A stretch of DNA of 64,000 bases from an uncultured Tateyamaria sp. (GTDB taxonomy: Bacteria; Pseudomonadota; Alphaproteobacteria; Rhodobacterales; Rhodobacteraceae): assembly GCF_947504105.1 (NCBI RefSeq), contig NZ_CANNGP010000010.1, positions 42,844 to 106,843 on the forward strand. The letters are read 5' to 3'. Of this stretch, positions 10,368 to 19,337 are shown piece by piece (positions within the stretch are counted from its first letter, which is position 1; each line of letters opens with the position of its first letter). Under the pieces are notes generated by a model that made no database searches, was not told the DNA's origin, and was given only the letters and a program-made list of their open reading frames with translations. Both the position numbers and the translations under genes were made by a program.

Positions 10368-12380
10368 TTAGGCCGCCAACCCCCGCCCCTTCAGAAGCGC
10401 GTCTACACCGGGCAAACGTCCACGGAACGCTGTATAAAGCTCTGCCGCATCCACACTGCCGCCCGTGCTGAGGATATGTTCCTCAAGTGCAGCAGCCTTT
10501 TCCGGGTCAAAGGGCCCGCCGGCTTCCTCGAACGCAGCAAAAGCGTCGGCATCCATAACCTCGGACCACATGTAGCTGTAATAGCCGGAGGAGTATCCAT
10601 CACCGGCAAAGACATGGGCGAAGTGCGGGGTTGCGTGACGCATCCCGATGGCGTGGGGCATTTCGAGACGCTCAAGCACCTCGGCCTGTTTCTGCATCGG
10701 ATCGGCGGGGGCATCGCCATCATGGAACTCAAGGTCGACAAGGGCCGAGGCGACGTATTCCACTGTCTGAAACCCCATGTCATAGGTCGCCGCCGCCAAC
10801 ACATTGTCGAGCAGGGTTTGCGGCATTGCCTCACCCGTCTCGGCGTGGGTGGCGAATTCCTGCAGAACCTCAGGCACGTCGAGCCAGTGTTCATAAAGCT
10901 GGCTGGGCAGCTCCACAAAGTCACGGGCCACAGAGGTGCCACTAATCGACTCGTAGGTCACGTTTGACAGCATCTGGTGCAATGCGTGGCCAAACTCGTG
11001 GAACAGCGTGCGCGCGTCATCATAGGACAAAAGCGCCGGTTCGCTCTTGGCGAAATTGCACACGTTGATGACGATGGGCGTTTGCGGTTTGGGGTGTTTG
11101 GCCTGTGATCGCATAGCCGAACACCACGCCCCGGACCGTTTCGAACCTCGCGCAAAATAGTCACCGATGAACACGGCCACATGCTCACCTTCCCGCGTGA
11201 CCTCCCAAGCGCGGCAATCGGGGTGGTAGAGCGGGATGTCGAGCGGTTTGAATGCGAGGCCAAACAGGCGGCTCGCGCAATCAAAGGATGCGTCGATCAT
11301 GTGATCGAGCTGGAAATATGGTTTGACCTCAGCCTCATCCAGATCGTGTAGTTCCTTGCGCCGCTTTTCCGCATAGAAACGCCAGTCCCAGGGTTCCAGC
11401 GGGCCGTCGACTCCGTCCGCCTTGAGCAACTGTTCCAACACCCACGCATCTGCATTGGCCTGAGACTTGGCCGGTTCCCAAACGGCCATCAGCAGGTCGC
11501 GCACGGCCTCGGGCGTCTTGGCCATCTCGGTTTCCAGCTTGAAGTTGGCAAAGTTGTCGTAGCCCAGAAGTTTCGCCCGTTCTTCCCGCAGCTTCAGCGT
11601 CTCGGCTGCAATGGCACGGTTGTCCGTTTTGCCGCCATTGGCCCCTCGTGCTGCCCAGGCCCGGTATGCTTTTTCGCGCAGATCGCGGCGCGTCGAAAAC
11701 TGCAGAAAAGGTACGATGATCGAGCGGGACAGGGTGACAACCGGGCCACCGGCCTCTTTCTCTTCCCCGGCCGCATGCGCCGCATCGACAACAAAGGCAG
11801 GCAGTCCAGCCATGTCGCCGCCGCCCAGTGTCATGTACCAGTCCCGCTCATCCGCCAGCAGGTTCTGGGTAAAGGCGGTGCCAAGTTCGGCAAGCCGTCC
11901 CTTGATTTCTTTCATTCGGGCATCGTCCGCCCCCTCAAGCGCCGCGCCCGACCGGACGTAGTTTCGGTGGGTCAGCATCAGCACGCGGGCCTGTTCGTCC
12001 GTCAGGTCCAGATCGTCGCGGGCGTCCCACACGGCTGCGATGCGGGCAAACAGGGCCTTGTTGCTGGAAATCTCGGCAAAATGCGCGGCCAGTTTGGGAG
12101 AAAAGTCACGTTGCAGCGCCTCACGCTGCGGATTGCTGTCGGCCCCTGCCACGGTGAAGAACGTGCCCAGCACCTTTTCCAGGCCATCGCCCGCCGCCTC
12201 GAGCGCCTCGATCACATTGGCGAATGTGGGCGCGTCAGCGCTGCCCGCAATCGCGTCGATTTCGGCCTTGTGGGCGTCAAGGGCGATGTCGAGCGCTGGG
12301 GCAAAATCATCATCTGAAATGGCGTCAAAGGGGGCGATCTGGAACGGGGTGTCCCAGTCTTGCAGCAGCACGTTGGTCAT
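10368..12380 (-). CDS. dcp: Peptidyl-dipeptidase Dcp / M3 family zinc oligopeptidase
   Basis: Zinc metallopeptidase of family M3 that removes C-terminal dipeptides from short peptides, here probably cytoplasmic because there is no signal peptide. It has 670 residues, the usual length. The zinc site HEFGHALHQ is near residue 455, with the third ligand Glu in the following ESISGTSVARDFVELPSQ helix. Substrate-binding histidine and tyrosines lie in HVFAGDGYSSGYYSYMWSEV near 605. The start at 12380 follows AGGAGA; a longer frame would add an unlikely Trp-rich leader. It is the last gene of coaBC-dut-moeB-dcp. Confidence 0.93.
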   Translation of the reverse strand: MTNVLLQDWDTPFQIAPFDAISDDDFAPALDIALDAHKAEIDAIAGSADAPTFANVIEALEAAGDGLEKVLGTFFTVAGADSNPQREALQRDFSPKLAAHFAEISSNKALFARIAAVWDARDDLDLTDEQARVLMLTHRNYVRSGAALEGADDARMKEIKGRLAELGTAFTQNLLADERDWYMTLGGGDMAGLPAFVVDAAHAAGEEKEAGGPVVTLSRSIIVPFLQFSTRRDLREKAYRAWAARGANGGKTDNRAIAAETLKLREERAKLLGYDNFANFKLETEMAKTPEAVRDLLMAVWEPAKSQANADAWVLEQLLKADGVDGPLEPWDWRFYAEKRRKELHDLDEAEVKPYFQLDHMIDASFDCASRLFGLAFKPLDIPLYHPDCRAWEVTREGEHVAVFIGDYFARGSKRSGAWCSAMRSQAKHPKPQTPIVINVCNFAKSEPALLSYDDARTLFHEFGHALHQMLSNVTYESISGTSVARDFVELPSQLYEHWLDVPEVLQEFATHAETGEAMPQTLLDNVLAAATYDMGFQTVEYVASALVDLEFHDGDAPADPMQKQAEVLERLEMPHAIGMRHATPHFAHVFAGDGYSSGYYSYMWSEVMDADAFAAFEEAGGPFDPEKAAALEEHILSTGGSVDAAELYTAFRGRLPGVDALLKGRGLAA

Positions 12381-12417
12381 GGGCGGGTCTCCTTTGACTA
12401 CCGATGTAGGGCGGGGT

Positions 12418-13476
12418 TCACCCCACCACCACCCCGGCGCAGGTTTCACAGTCCTTGCGGCGGTTCAGTGCGATCTTGCGGCTTTCACCGTAGAGCGCGT
12501 CGTAGATCACCATTTCGCCGCGCAGGGGGGTGCCTGCACCGGTGATCAGCTTGACAGCTTCCACCGCCATCATGGATCCAACCACGCCCGGCAACGGGCC
12601 AATCACACCGGCCTCTGCGCAATTGGGGGCCAGTTCAGCGGCGGGTGCCCCGGGAAAAATGCAACGGTAACAGGGGGCATCATGGGCCGGGTCAAACACG
12701 CTCACCTGCCCCTCCCATTGCGTCAGTGCACCCGAGATGAGGGGAACGCCTGCCCGCACGGCGGCAGCGTTGACGCGGTAGCGCGTGTCGAAATTGTCGG
12801 TCCCGTCGATTACCAGATCATATTCGGCCACCAGGTCGTCCACGACATCATCGGTCAGGCGACGGTGATAGGGGCGCACCGTGACAAATGGGTTCTGCGC
12901 CTCCATTGCGGCCTGGGCCGAAAAGACCTTGGGCATCCCGATCCGGTCATCGGTGTGGATCGTCTGGCGCTGCAGGTTGGTGTTTTCCACTGTGTCATCG
13001 TCGATCACACCGATGGTCCCAACCCCGGCCGCCGCGAGGTATTGCAGCACCGGCGCACCAAGCCCCCCTGCCCCAACCACAAGCACCTTGGCATCCTTGA
13101 GCCGTTTTTGCCCAAGGCCACCCACCTCGCGCAGTACGATGTGACGGGCGTAGCGGTTAAGCTCAGTATCGCTGAACGGTCCCTCCTGAGCTTCGGCTGG
13201 CGCAGCCTTGGCTTCCGCCACCTCGGCACGGTTGCGCAGCTTGCGCAAAACGGCCCGGTAGCCAACCGCGATCACGGCAAAGCCACCCACAATCAACCAG
13301 AGCGCAGGGCTTTCCCCGGTTGCCATGCGCAGCGGGTGCCCAGCGGGCAAGGCCACCTGAACGACAAGCACCACCACGTAGAGCAGCCCGATCATCAACC
13401 ACCGCGCCTTGTGCGGCGTGTTCATCATGGCACCGATGCCCCACAACACCCCGGCCAGCAGGACAACCAGCAGCAT
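12418..13476 (-). CDS. moeB: MoeB/ThiF-type adenylyltransferase with N-terminal membrane segments
   Basis: E1-like enzyme that adenylates the C-terminus of a MoaD/ThiS-type sulfur carrier for molybdopterin or thiamine biosynthesis; 352 residues. Residues from about 100 on carry the family features: FSDTELNRYARHIVL, the ATP-binding VLVVGAGGLGAPVLQYL, the DDDTVENTNLQRQ Arg finger region, and two zinc Cys pairs (CYRC near 242, CETC near the end). The first 80 residues are different: two or three hydrophobic helices ([51 protein letters not shown]) that would anchor it in the membrane. The start overlaps the dut stop (TGATG). Confidence 0.9.
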   Translation of the reverse strand: MLLVVLLAGVLWGIGAMMNTPHKARWLMIGLLYVVVLVVQVALPAGHPLRMATGESPALWLIVGGFAVIAVGYRAVLRKLRNRAEVAEAKAAPAEAQEGPFSDTELNRYARHIVLREVGGLGQKRLKDAKVLVVGAGGLGAPVLQYLAAAGVGTIGVIDDDTVENTNLQRQTIHTDDRIGMPKVFSAQAAMEAQNPFVTVRPYHRRLTDDVVDDLVAEYDLVIDGTDNFDTRYRVNAAAVRAGVPLISGALTQWEGQVSVFDPAHDAPCYRCIFPGAPAAELAPNCAEAGVIGPLPGVVGSMMAVEAVKLITGAGTPLRGEMVIYDALYGESRKIALNRRKDCETCAGVVVG

Positions 13477-13937
13477 CAGCCGCGCCCCGTGGAACCGAAG
13501 CCGCCAGTGCCGCGCGCAGTGTCATCAAGCGTATCCACCACTTCGAACGCAGCCTGGACGACGGGGGCCAGCACCATCTGCGCGATCCGCATGCCGTGGG
13601 TCACCTCGAACGGCTGATCCGAGGTGTTGAGAAGGATCACGCCCACCTGACCCCGATAGTCACTGTCGATGGTGCCGGGGCTGTTGACCAATGCAATGCC
13701 GTGTTTCAGCGCAAGGCCAGAGCGCGGGCGCACCTGCACCTCGAACCCATGTGGAATGGCCATGGCAAGCCCTGTGGGGATAAACGCGCGCGCGCCGGGT
13801 GCAAGTGTCACGGTCTGGCCATCCGGGAAATTGGAGCGCATATCCGCCCCCGCCGCGCCACCTGTCTCGTAAGAGGGCAAGGCAATGTCCGGGTCCGATC
13901 CGGCGACACGCATGATCTTCAATGCAACTCTGCTCAT
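13476..13937 (-). CDS. dut: Deoxyuridine 5'-triphosphate nucleotidohydrolase
   Basis: Trimeric dUTPase that hydrolyses dUTP to dUMP, preventing uracil incorporation and feeding dTMP synthesis. It has 153 residues. The five family motifs are visible: AGADMRSN (I), [13 protein letters not shown] (II), [17 protein letters not shown] (III), [11 protein letters not shown] (IV) and the C-terminal [10 protein letters not shown] arm (V). The start at 13937 is supported by AAGGTGAAG just upstream and fits the family length. It lies 52 bases after coaBC and overlaps moeB. Confidence 0.97.
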   Translation of the reverse strand: MSRVALKIMRVAGSDPDIALPSYETGGAAGADMRSNFPDGQTVTLAPGARAFIPTGLAMAIPHGFEVQVRPRSGLALKHGIALVNSPGTIDSDYRGQVGVILLNTSDQPFEVTHGMRIAQMVLAPVVQAAFEVVDTLDDTARGTGGFGSTGRG

Positions 13938-13989
13938 CTTCACCTTGCCAAATAAACTCAAATCCGGCGGCTGCAAGCGGGTGCAGCCC

Positions 13990-15183
13990 TCATGTCAGCG
14001 CGTCCGCGATGCGCTGGGCGAGGCGCAGGGCGACCTCGGCCTTGGGCATGCGCGGCCACGGATCGGCGCCATCCTCGGTGATCAGGATCACCGCATTTTC
14101 TGACCCGCCCATGATACCGGTCTCCGGTGACACGTCATTGGCGACGATCCAGTCGCACCCCTTGCGTGTACGCTTGGCCGTGGCATGGGCCTGTACGTCA
14201 TCCGTTTCTGCCGCGAAACCGACGACCAGACCGGGCCGTCCCTTGGTCATCTGAGACACACCGGCCAGAATGTCCGGGTTCTCGGCAAATTCGAGCACTG
14301 GCAACCCGTCCTTCGATTTCTTCAGCTTGCGGTCGCTGGCCGTCGCCATGCGCCAATCCGCCACCGCGGCGGCAAAGATGGCGGCATCGGCGGGCAAGGC
14401 TGCATCAACTGCCGCCTTCATCTCCTGTGCTGTTTGCACCGGTACGACGTGTGCACCTACCGGGGCCGCGACATCAGCCGGTCCCGTGACAAATGTCACA
14501 TCAGCCCCCAAGGCAAGCAGTGCGCCAGCGACAGCGGCACCTTGCGCCCCGGAGGACCGGTTGGCGATGTAGCGGACAGGATCAATGGGTTCGTGTGTCG
14601 GTCCGGAGGTCACAAGCACATGCTTTCCGACGAGCGGTTTAGGGCCGAAATGGGTCTCGACCGCCGCCACGATTTCAAGCGGTTCGGACATGCGGCCCGG
14701 ACCGTATTCGCCACAGGCCATATCGCCATCATTGGGGCCAACCACAGAAACGCCGTCATCCGTAATTTGTGCCAAATTGCGTTGCGTCGCGGGATGATCC
14801 CACATGCGCACATTCATGGCGGGCGCGATCATCACCGGCGTGTCAGTGGCCAGCAGGAGCGTCGAGGCCAGGTCATCCGCGCGTCCCTGCGCCATTTTCG
14901 CCATGATGTCTGCCGTGGCCGGAGCAACAAGGATCAGGTCCGCAGAACGCGACAGCTGAATATGTCCCATCTCGGCTTCGTCTGTCAGATCAAAGAGGTC
15001 GCGATAAACCTTTTCTCCCGCCAGCGCCGACACCGACAGGGGCGTTACAAACTGTTCGGCGGCGCGGGTCACAACGGGCGTCACTGCCGCACCGCGTTCC
15101 CGCAGGCGGCGGATTAGGTCGAGCCCTTTGTAAGCTGCAATCCCACCCGTCAGGATCAGCAGAATTCGTTTGTCTTGCAGCAT
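13990..15183 (-). CDS. coaBC: Bifunctional phosphopantothenoylcysteine decarboxylase / phosphopantothenate-cysteine ligase
   Basis: Carries out two successive steps of coenzyme A synthesis: coupling of 4'-phosphopantothenate to cysteine and FMN-dependent decarboxylation. It has 397 residues. The N-terminal CoaC flavoprotein domain opens with [20 protein letters not shown] and contains the active-site [12 protein letters not shown]. The C-terminal CoaB domain begins near [20 protein letters not shown] and includes KLKKSKDG. The start at 15183 is chosen because upstream sequence in frame runs into the intergenic repeat. Confidence 0.96.
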   Translation of the reverse strand: MLQDKRILLILTGGIAAYKGLDLIRRLRERGAAVTPVVTRAAEQFVTPLSVSALAGEKVYRDLFDLTDEAEMGHIQLSRSADLILVAPATADIMAKMAQGRADDLASTLLLATDTPVMIAPAMNVRMWDHPATQRNLAQITDDGVSVVGPNDGDMACGEYGPGRMSEPLEIVAAVETHFGPKPLVGKHVLVTSGPTHEPIDPVRYIANRSSGAQGAAVAGALLALGADVTFVTGPADVAAPVGAHVVPVQTAQEMKAAVDAALPADAAIFAAAVADWRMATASDRKLKKSKDGLPVLEFAENPDILAGVSQMTKGRPGLVVGFAAETDDVQAHATAKRTRKGCDWIVANDVSPETGIMGGSENAVILITEDGADPWPRMPKAEVALRLAQRIADALT

Positions 15184-15244
15184 GATAGCGTGTCCGGCTG
15201 GCTGTCGTCGGTGTGACCATAGGCATAGAGATGCGCAAGTGCCA

Positions 15245-15310
15245 GAGGGGTGAAGGGGCTCTGCCCCCGCCCTGCGGGCTCCCCCGGAGTTTATCTTGCA
15301 AGATGAAGAA
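15245..15310. repeat. Roseobacter-type intergenic repeat with two hairpins
   Basis: The chaN-coaBC gap holds a GC-rich segment with two small inverted repeats, GGGGctctGCCCC at 15255-15267 and GCCCtgcGGGC at 15269-15279. These are followed by CCCCCGGAGT, a short T-containing stretch and AGATGAAGA. I recall near-identical elements recurring many times in roseobacter genomes between genes. No second copy was noticed in this window, so the repeat status is inferred. Confidence 0.5.
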
Positions 15311-15313
15311 GCA

Positions 15314-16117
15314 TCAATTGGCCTTCTGGAACACCGCACAAGGATCATCGCGGTCAGGGGACGCTGCCCCATTCAACGTCCAGGAAAACACGCCGTCGGG
15401 TGGCTCTTGCCGTTCGCCTTGCCCAATGCTGGTGACGTCAAGCTCTGGCCGGGTCCGCATCAGGTACACCGGGACACCCCAGTCCATTCGGGCGTGGCCG
15501 TTGCCCGTGATCAGCACGACGGGGCTGCCATATGTGTCCAGTGCATCGATGACGGTCCGGGCAAAGGCCGCATCGCGCAGGCGCTGCGCCTCAATCATGC
15601 CACCCATCATTTCGAGCGGCATCGCCTCGCAGTGAGCATCAAACTGGTTGAGTTCCCGGATCGCCTGTTCGTCTTCGGCCAAAGGCTGGTCCAGCCCATA
15701 AATGTCGGCATCCGGACCAAACACCTCTGCCGCGCCCGTACTGAAGGCTGCACGCATGTCCTCGCGCGTCGGGGCGGCGCCGACGATCACCGGGCTTGCG
15801 GCCAGAATGTCAGCGTAGTCCGCGATATTGGACCAGTGGAAGCCATCAATTGCCGCTGTTATCGCGCCACGGTCCTGCGGAAGGTCAGAGAGTGCCTGCG
15901 CCTCGTCTGGTGTGAGCATTTCGAAGACAACGGCCTTGGGCTGGATCACCTGCACGGCGGTCGCCTGTTCGGCATGGTGCTGCGGGTTGTTGTGGAACTC
16001 ACCCATGATCAGCACGTCACCGGAGAAGTCGGACCAGTCTGTTGCAGCAGACAGAAACGCCGCCGTCGACAACGTCGCGGCGGCGGCAATCAAGATCGGT
16101 TTCACCAGTGTCCTCAT
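15314..16117 (-). CDS. ChaN-like protein (haem-binding uptake, DUF399 family)
   Basis: 267 residues with an N-terminal signal peptide (MRTLVKPILIAAAATLSTAA) and then the family opening VLIMGEFHNNPQHHAEQ, which carries the Glu/His cluster of the ChaN/TIKI-like fold. Further His and acidic motifs occur (GFHWSNIADYADIL, VVLITGNGHARMDWGVP). ChaN of Campylobacter is a haem-binding lipoprotein. This copy has no lipobox Cys at the cleavage site, so it is more likely a soluble periplasmic protein. Its start overlaps the rpoH stop by four bases, so it is translationally coupled to a heat-shock/oxidative-stress sigma factor gene. Confidence 0.82.
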   Translation of the reverse strand: MRTLVKPILIAAAATLSTAAFLSAATDWSDFSGDVLIMGEFHNNPQHHAEQATAVQVIQPKAVVFEMLTPDEAQALSDLPQDRGAITAAIDGFHWSNIADYADILAASPVIVGAAPTREDMRAAFSTGAAEVFGPDADIYGLDQPLAEDEQAIRELNQFDAHCEAMPLEMMGGMIEAQRLRDAAFARTVIDALDTYGSPVVLITGNGHARMDWGVPVYLMRTRPELDVTSIGQGERQEPPDGVFSWTLNGAASPDRDDPCAVFQKAN

Positions 16118-16992
16118 ACGAGGAAATGATGGACCTCGCGGCTTTGATTTTCCAGTGCCTTGCGCATCTTTGTGAACGCAGCCGCTTCCAGCTGACGCAC
16201 GCGCTCTTTTGACAAGCTGAGCTCTTGACCGAGGCTTTCCAGCGTTCGAGGGTCTTCCCGCAGCTTGCGCTCGCGTACGATGAACCGCTCACGTTCGTTG
16301 AGACCGTTCAACGCGGTGAGCAACCATTCCCGCAGCTGTTCGGTGTCATGCGACTGTTCGACCATCTCAGCGGCCTGCGCGCTGTCATCTTCCAGCGCGT
16401 CAATCCATTCCCGCCCTTCGTCATCGACCGATTGCGTCGCATTCAGCGAATAATCAGAGCCAGACAGGCGCCCTTCCATCATCTCGACATCGCGCAGTGG
16501 CACGCCAATCTCGGTCGAGATCATCTGACGCAGCTGGTGCTTGTCCAGTGTTTCGCCGACCGACGCGCTTTCACGCTCAAGCCGGGCCTGCACGCGGCGC
16601 ATGTTGAAGAAAAGCGATTTCTGCGATGAGGTTGAACCGGTTCGCACCATGGACCAGTTGCGCATCACGTAGTCCTGGATCGACGCCTTGATCCACCACA
16701 CGGCATATGTCGAAAAGCGCACACCGCGATCCGGGTCAAATTTGTCGGCCGCTTTCATCAACCCCAGACCTGCTTCCTGAATCAGATCGTTCATCGGGGC
16801 TCCGTAGCGTTTGAATTTCGATGCCATGGAGATCGCCAAGCGCATGTAGGCCGTAATCAGGCGATGAAGCGCTGCCTCATCCCGATCGTCCCGCCAGGCA
16901 TATGCAAGCTTCAACTCTGTCTCTGCATCCAGCAACTCGGCTTTCATCGCCGTGCGCGACAGAGACATATCTCGAACATTATCCAAAGCCAT
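16114..16992 (-). CDS. rpoH2: RNA polymerase sigma-32 factor, RpoH2 type
   Basis: Group 3 sigma factor of the heat-shock class. It has 292 residues with region 2 (DLIQEAGLGLMKAADKFDPDRG, then the FSTYAVWWIKASIQDYVMRN helix), the RpoH-box-like segment QKSLFFNMRR between regions 2 and 3, and a region-4 helix-turn-helix (TLESLGQELSLSKERVRQLE). Rhodobacteraceae usually carry two RpoH proteins, and the second responds to singlet oxygen and oxidative stress. The assignment to RpoH2 is by resemblance and by its chaN partner. The start at 16992 has AGGGGG upstream; an in-frame ATG 13 codons earlier is possible. Confidence 0.88.
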   Translation of the reverse strand: MALDNVRDMSLSRTAMKAELLDAETELKLAYAWRDDRDEAALHRLITAYMRLAISMASKFKRYGAPMNDLIQEAGLGLMKAADKFDPDRGVRFSTYAVWWIKASIQDYVMRNWSMVRTGSTSSQKSLFFNMRRVQARLERESASVGETLDKHQLRQMISTEIGVPLRDVEMMEGRLSGSDYSLNATQSVDDEGREWIDALEDDSAQAAEMVEQSHDTEQLREWLLTALNGLNERERFIVRERKLREDPRTLESLGQELSLSKERVRQLEAAAFTKMRKALENQSREVHHFLV

Positions 16993-17082
16993 TTGGTCAT
17001 CCCCCTGGATGGTTATGCTTGTTTTGCGCACTTGATATAGATACGCGTCGACCCCGAGATCGGTTCACTCTTGAGACAAAAA

Positions 17083-17604
17083 ATGTTGCCCAACACGACA
17101 CTCGTCCTAGGAGGCGCGGCTTCCGGTAAATCGCAATGGGCGGAATCTTTGATCCTTAACAGTGGGTTAATGCCGGTTTACCTGGCGACATCGCGCATTT
17201 GGGACGAAGAGATGCAGGCCAAGGTTGATCTGCACAAGGCGCGGCGCGGGGCCGAATGGACAACAATCGACGCATCCGATGAGGTCGAGAATGGGCTGCG
17301 CGGGGCAACCCCGGACCAGTCTGTGCTGCTGGATTGCGCAACCATGTGGCTAACCAACCTGATGATGGACGAGGCGGATATCGGCGCGGCCCAAACCGAC
17401 CTGCTGGTCGCGCTTGCCGATTGCACTGCACCGGTCGTTGTCGTGTCGAATGAGGTGGGTCAGGGGATTGTGCCCGAGAACGTGCTTGCCCGACGGTTCC
17501 GCGAAGCACAGGGGCGTCTGAACATCGCCCTGGCTGCGCAGGCAGACACGGTGTGGCACGTGCTGGCGGGCCTTCCGCAGCTGCGCAAGGGAGTGGCGCC
17601 ATGA
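17083..17604 (+). CDS. cobU: Adenosylcobinamide kinase / adenosylcobinamide-phosphate guanylyltransferase
   Basis: Bifunctional enzyme of cobalamin nucleotide-loop assembly: it phosphorylates adenosylcobinamide and then attaches GMP. It has 173 residues. The P-loop GGAASGKSQWAE is at residues 8-19, with the family motifs YLATSRIWDEEM, LLDCATMWLTNLM and VVVSNEVGQGIVPEN, and the terminal FREAQGRLN region. ATG at 17083 is chosen; a TTG four codons earlier is also in frame. The ATGA overlap with the next gene couples it to a phosphatase. Confidence 0.95.
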   Translation: MLPNTTLVLGGAASGKSQWAESLILNSGLMPVYLATSRIWDEEMQAKVDLHKARRGAEWTTIDASDEVENGLRGATPDQSVLLDCATMWLTNLMMDEADIGAAQTDLLVALADCTAPVVVVSNEVGQGIVPENVLARRFREAQGRLNIALAAQADTVWHVLAGLPQLRKGVAP

Positions 17605-18173
17605 CCACATGGCATTGGGTCAGGCATGGGCCGACCCACCAGAAGACATTTACCGGCTGGCGCAATGTCGATGCCGATCTGGGGGATACCGCCGCCATCT
17701 CGCGGTTGGCGGCCCATTTGCCGGACGATGCGCTTGTCATCTCGTCTGACCTGACCCGGTCCATCAACACGGCATCGGCGGTGCAAGGCGCACGAACGCG
17801 CCTGCCCCACGACCCGGCCCTACGCGAATTTCACTTCGGCACATGGGACGGCGTGCACTTTTCGACCGTGGCCGACTGGCACCCCGATCTGAGCCGCGCC
17901 TATTGGGAAACGCCCGGAGATCACACGCCACCGGGCGGCGAAAGCTGGAACGCCTCTGCCGCGCGCGTCGCTATGGCAGTGCACCGGATCGAAGCGACAC
18001 ATCCCGGTCGACACATCGTCGCCGTGGCCCATTTCGGTGTGATCCTGACGCAAGTGCAGGCCGTGCTGGGCATCACCGCGCGTGAAGTGCTGGCCCACAA
18101 GATCGACCCACTCTCCGTCACGACCCTAAACCGCGCAACCGGACAGGCAGAGATCATCAATCACACCCCGTGA
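17601..18173 (+). CDS. Histidine phosphatase family protein, candidate alpha-ribazole phosphatase
   Basis: 190 residues of the phosphoglycerate-mutase/CobC superfamily. The catalytic RHG motif is in HWVRHGPTHQK near residue 7, the second Arg in SSDLTRSINTA, the Glu in LREFHFGTWDG and the second His in VAVAHFGVI. Its position directly after cobU, with a 4-base overlap, suggests alpha-ribazole-5'-phosphate phosphatase (CobC) of cobalamin synthesis. The sequence alone would also allow another phosphomonoester substrate. Confidence 0.83.
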   Translation: MTTWHWVRHGPTHQKTFTGWRNVDADLGDTAAISRLAAHLPDDALVISSDLTRSINTASAVQGARTRLPHDPALREFHFGTWDGVHFSTVADWHPDLSRAYWETPGDHTPPGGESWNASAARVAMAVHRIEATHPGRHIVAVAHFGVILTQVQAVLGITAREVLAHKIDPLSVTTLNRATGQAEIINHTP

Positions 18174-18232
18174 TGCGGCCCCTCACAAATCACCGTTGGG
18201 CAAGGGCACGCCGTTACGCCTAGCCTGCCCGC

Positions 18233-18913
18233 ATGACTTATGACCTGTATATCGGCGACCGCACTTTTTCGAGCTGGTCGCTACGCGGCTGGCTCATGCT
18301 TGAGAAGTTCGGCCTGTCCCACCGCACCCATATGATTGGCCTCTATTCCGGTACCATGGCGGATGACTTGGCCCCGCTGGCCCCTGCTCGGCTGGTGCCA
18401 ACGCTCAGACTGCCGGACGGTACAGTCGTGGGTGAAAGCCTCGCCATGGCAGAAACACTGGCCGAACAGAACCCCGATGCGGGTCTGTGGCCCAAAGATG
18501 CATCCGCCCGCGCCACGGCGCGATGGCTGTGCGCCGAGATGGCATCAGGGTTTGCCGCATTGCGCGGCGCCTGCCCGATGCAGCTTCAATATGTGAACAC
18601 CGGATTCGAGGTACCGGAGGCCGTCCGAACCGATCTGGACCGGATCGAGACCCTGTGGGCCCATGCCGCCAAGTTCAAGACAGACGGCCCATGGCTGTTT
18701 GGGGCTTACTCGCTTGCTGATGCGTTCTATGCCCCTGTCTGCGCGAGGATTGTAGGGTATGACCTGCCGGTGTCGGACATGGCACGTGCCTACTGCATGA
18801 CCACACTGGCCGATCCCGCGTTTCAAACGTGGCGGGCCGAAGGGTTAAAATCCGTCTATGACCCCTTTCCTTACGATATGCGCGTTCCCACAAGGGACTG
18901 GCCTAGCGCATGA
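18233..18913 (+). CDS. Glutathione S-transferase family protein
   Basis: 226 residues. The N-terminal thioredoxin-fold half contains the active-site serine region (GDRTFSSWSLRGWLML) and the cis-Pro loop with the SNAIL-like ES motif (LVPTLRLPDGTVVGESLAMAE). The C-terminal helical domain includes FGAYSLADAFYAPVCAR. The FSSWSLR active site points to a zeta/theta-like bacterial GST. The substrate is unknown. Its last 11 bases overlap the convergent DUF1992 gene. Confidence 0.9.
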   Translation: MTYDLYIGDRTFSSWSLRGWLMLEKFGLSHRTHMIGLYSGTMADDLAPLAPARLVPTLRLPDGTVVGESLAMAETLAEQNPDAGLWPKDASARATARWLCAEMASGFAALRGACPMQLQYVNTGFEVPEAVRTDLDRIETLWAHAAKFKTDGPWLFGAYSLADAFYAPVCARIVGYDLPVSDMARAYCMTTLADPAFQTWRAEGLKSVYDPFPYDMRVPTRDWPSA

Positions 18914-19235
18914 ACCGTTGGCGGGCTTCGCGGGCAATGTTGTAGCGTAATTCCAGCCGCGCCAGCTCTGCCATCGCCTCCTTCCGTGCTACCCGATCCG
19001 TCAGGCGGGCAACCAGTGCGCGCTGCTTGGCCATGGCGTGTTTGATTTTGATCTCTTCGGGCATGACACCCGCCTGCGCCATCATCCGGAAGCCGGCGGC
19101 ATCGGCCGTATCCACAAAAGCCTCTTCCGGGCGATCAGGCAGGGGTTTGCCTTCGCCCTCCAATCGATCCAACTGACCGTCGAGGCGAGCCTTCTGGATC
19201 TGTCGTTCAATCAGTTCGCGTAAGCCGCGCGTCAT
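18903..19235 (-). CDS. DUF1992 domain protein (DnaJ subfamily C member 28-like)
   Basis: 110 residues, highly charged and helical, with the family opening IERQIQKARLDGQLDRLEGEGKPL and the later RMMAQAGVMPEEIKIKH segment. DUF1992 is also found in eukaryotic DNAJC28, but no J-domain is present here and the function is not established. It is convergent with the GST gene (11-base overlap) and divergent from comM. Confidence 0.85.
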   Translation of the reverse strand: MTRGLRELIERQIQKARLDGQLDRLEGEGKPLPDRPEEAFVDTADAAGFRMMAQAGVMPEEIKIKHAMAKQRALVARLTDRVARKEAMAELARLELRYNIAREARQRFMR

Positions 19236-19280
19236 GCCTCATCGTACCAAACGCGACCGGGTCTCGCCAGCGGTCATACT

Positions 19281-19317
19281 TTAACCAATCGTAAACCATG
19301 CCCCCTTAACCGTTAAC
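19281..19317. promoter_or_regulatory. Cluster of CtrA-like TTAAC half-sites before comM
   Basis: Upstream of comM there are TTAAC at 19281, a related GTAAAC at 19291, and TTAACCGTTAAC at 19306-19317, all within 57 bases of the start codon. CtrA of alphaproteobacteria binds paired TTAA half-sites. The spacings here do not match the classical TTAA-N7-TTAA exactly, so this is a tentative call. Confidence 0.3.
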
Positions 19318-19337
19318 CAAGAGTGAGGGAGACGCAC

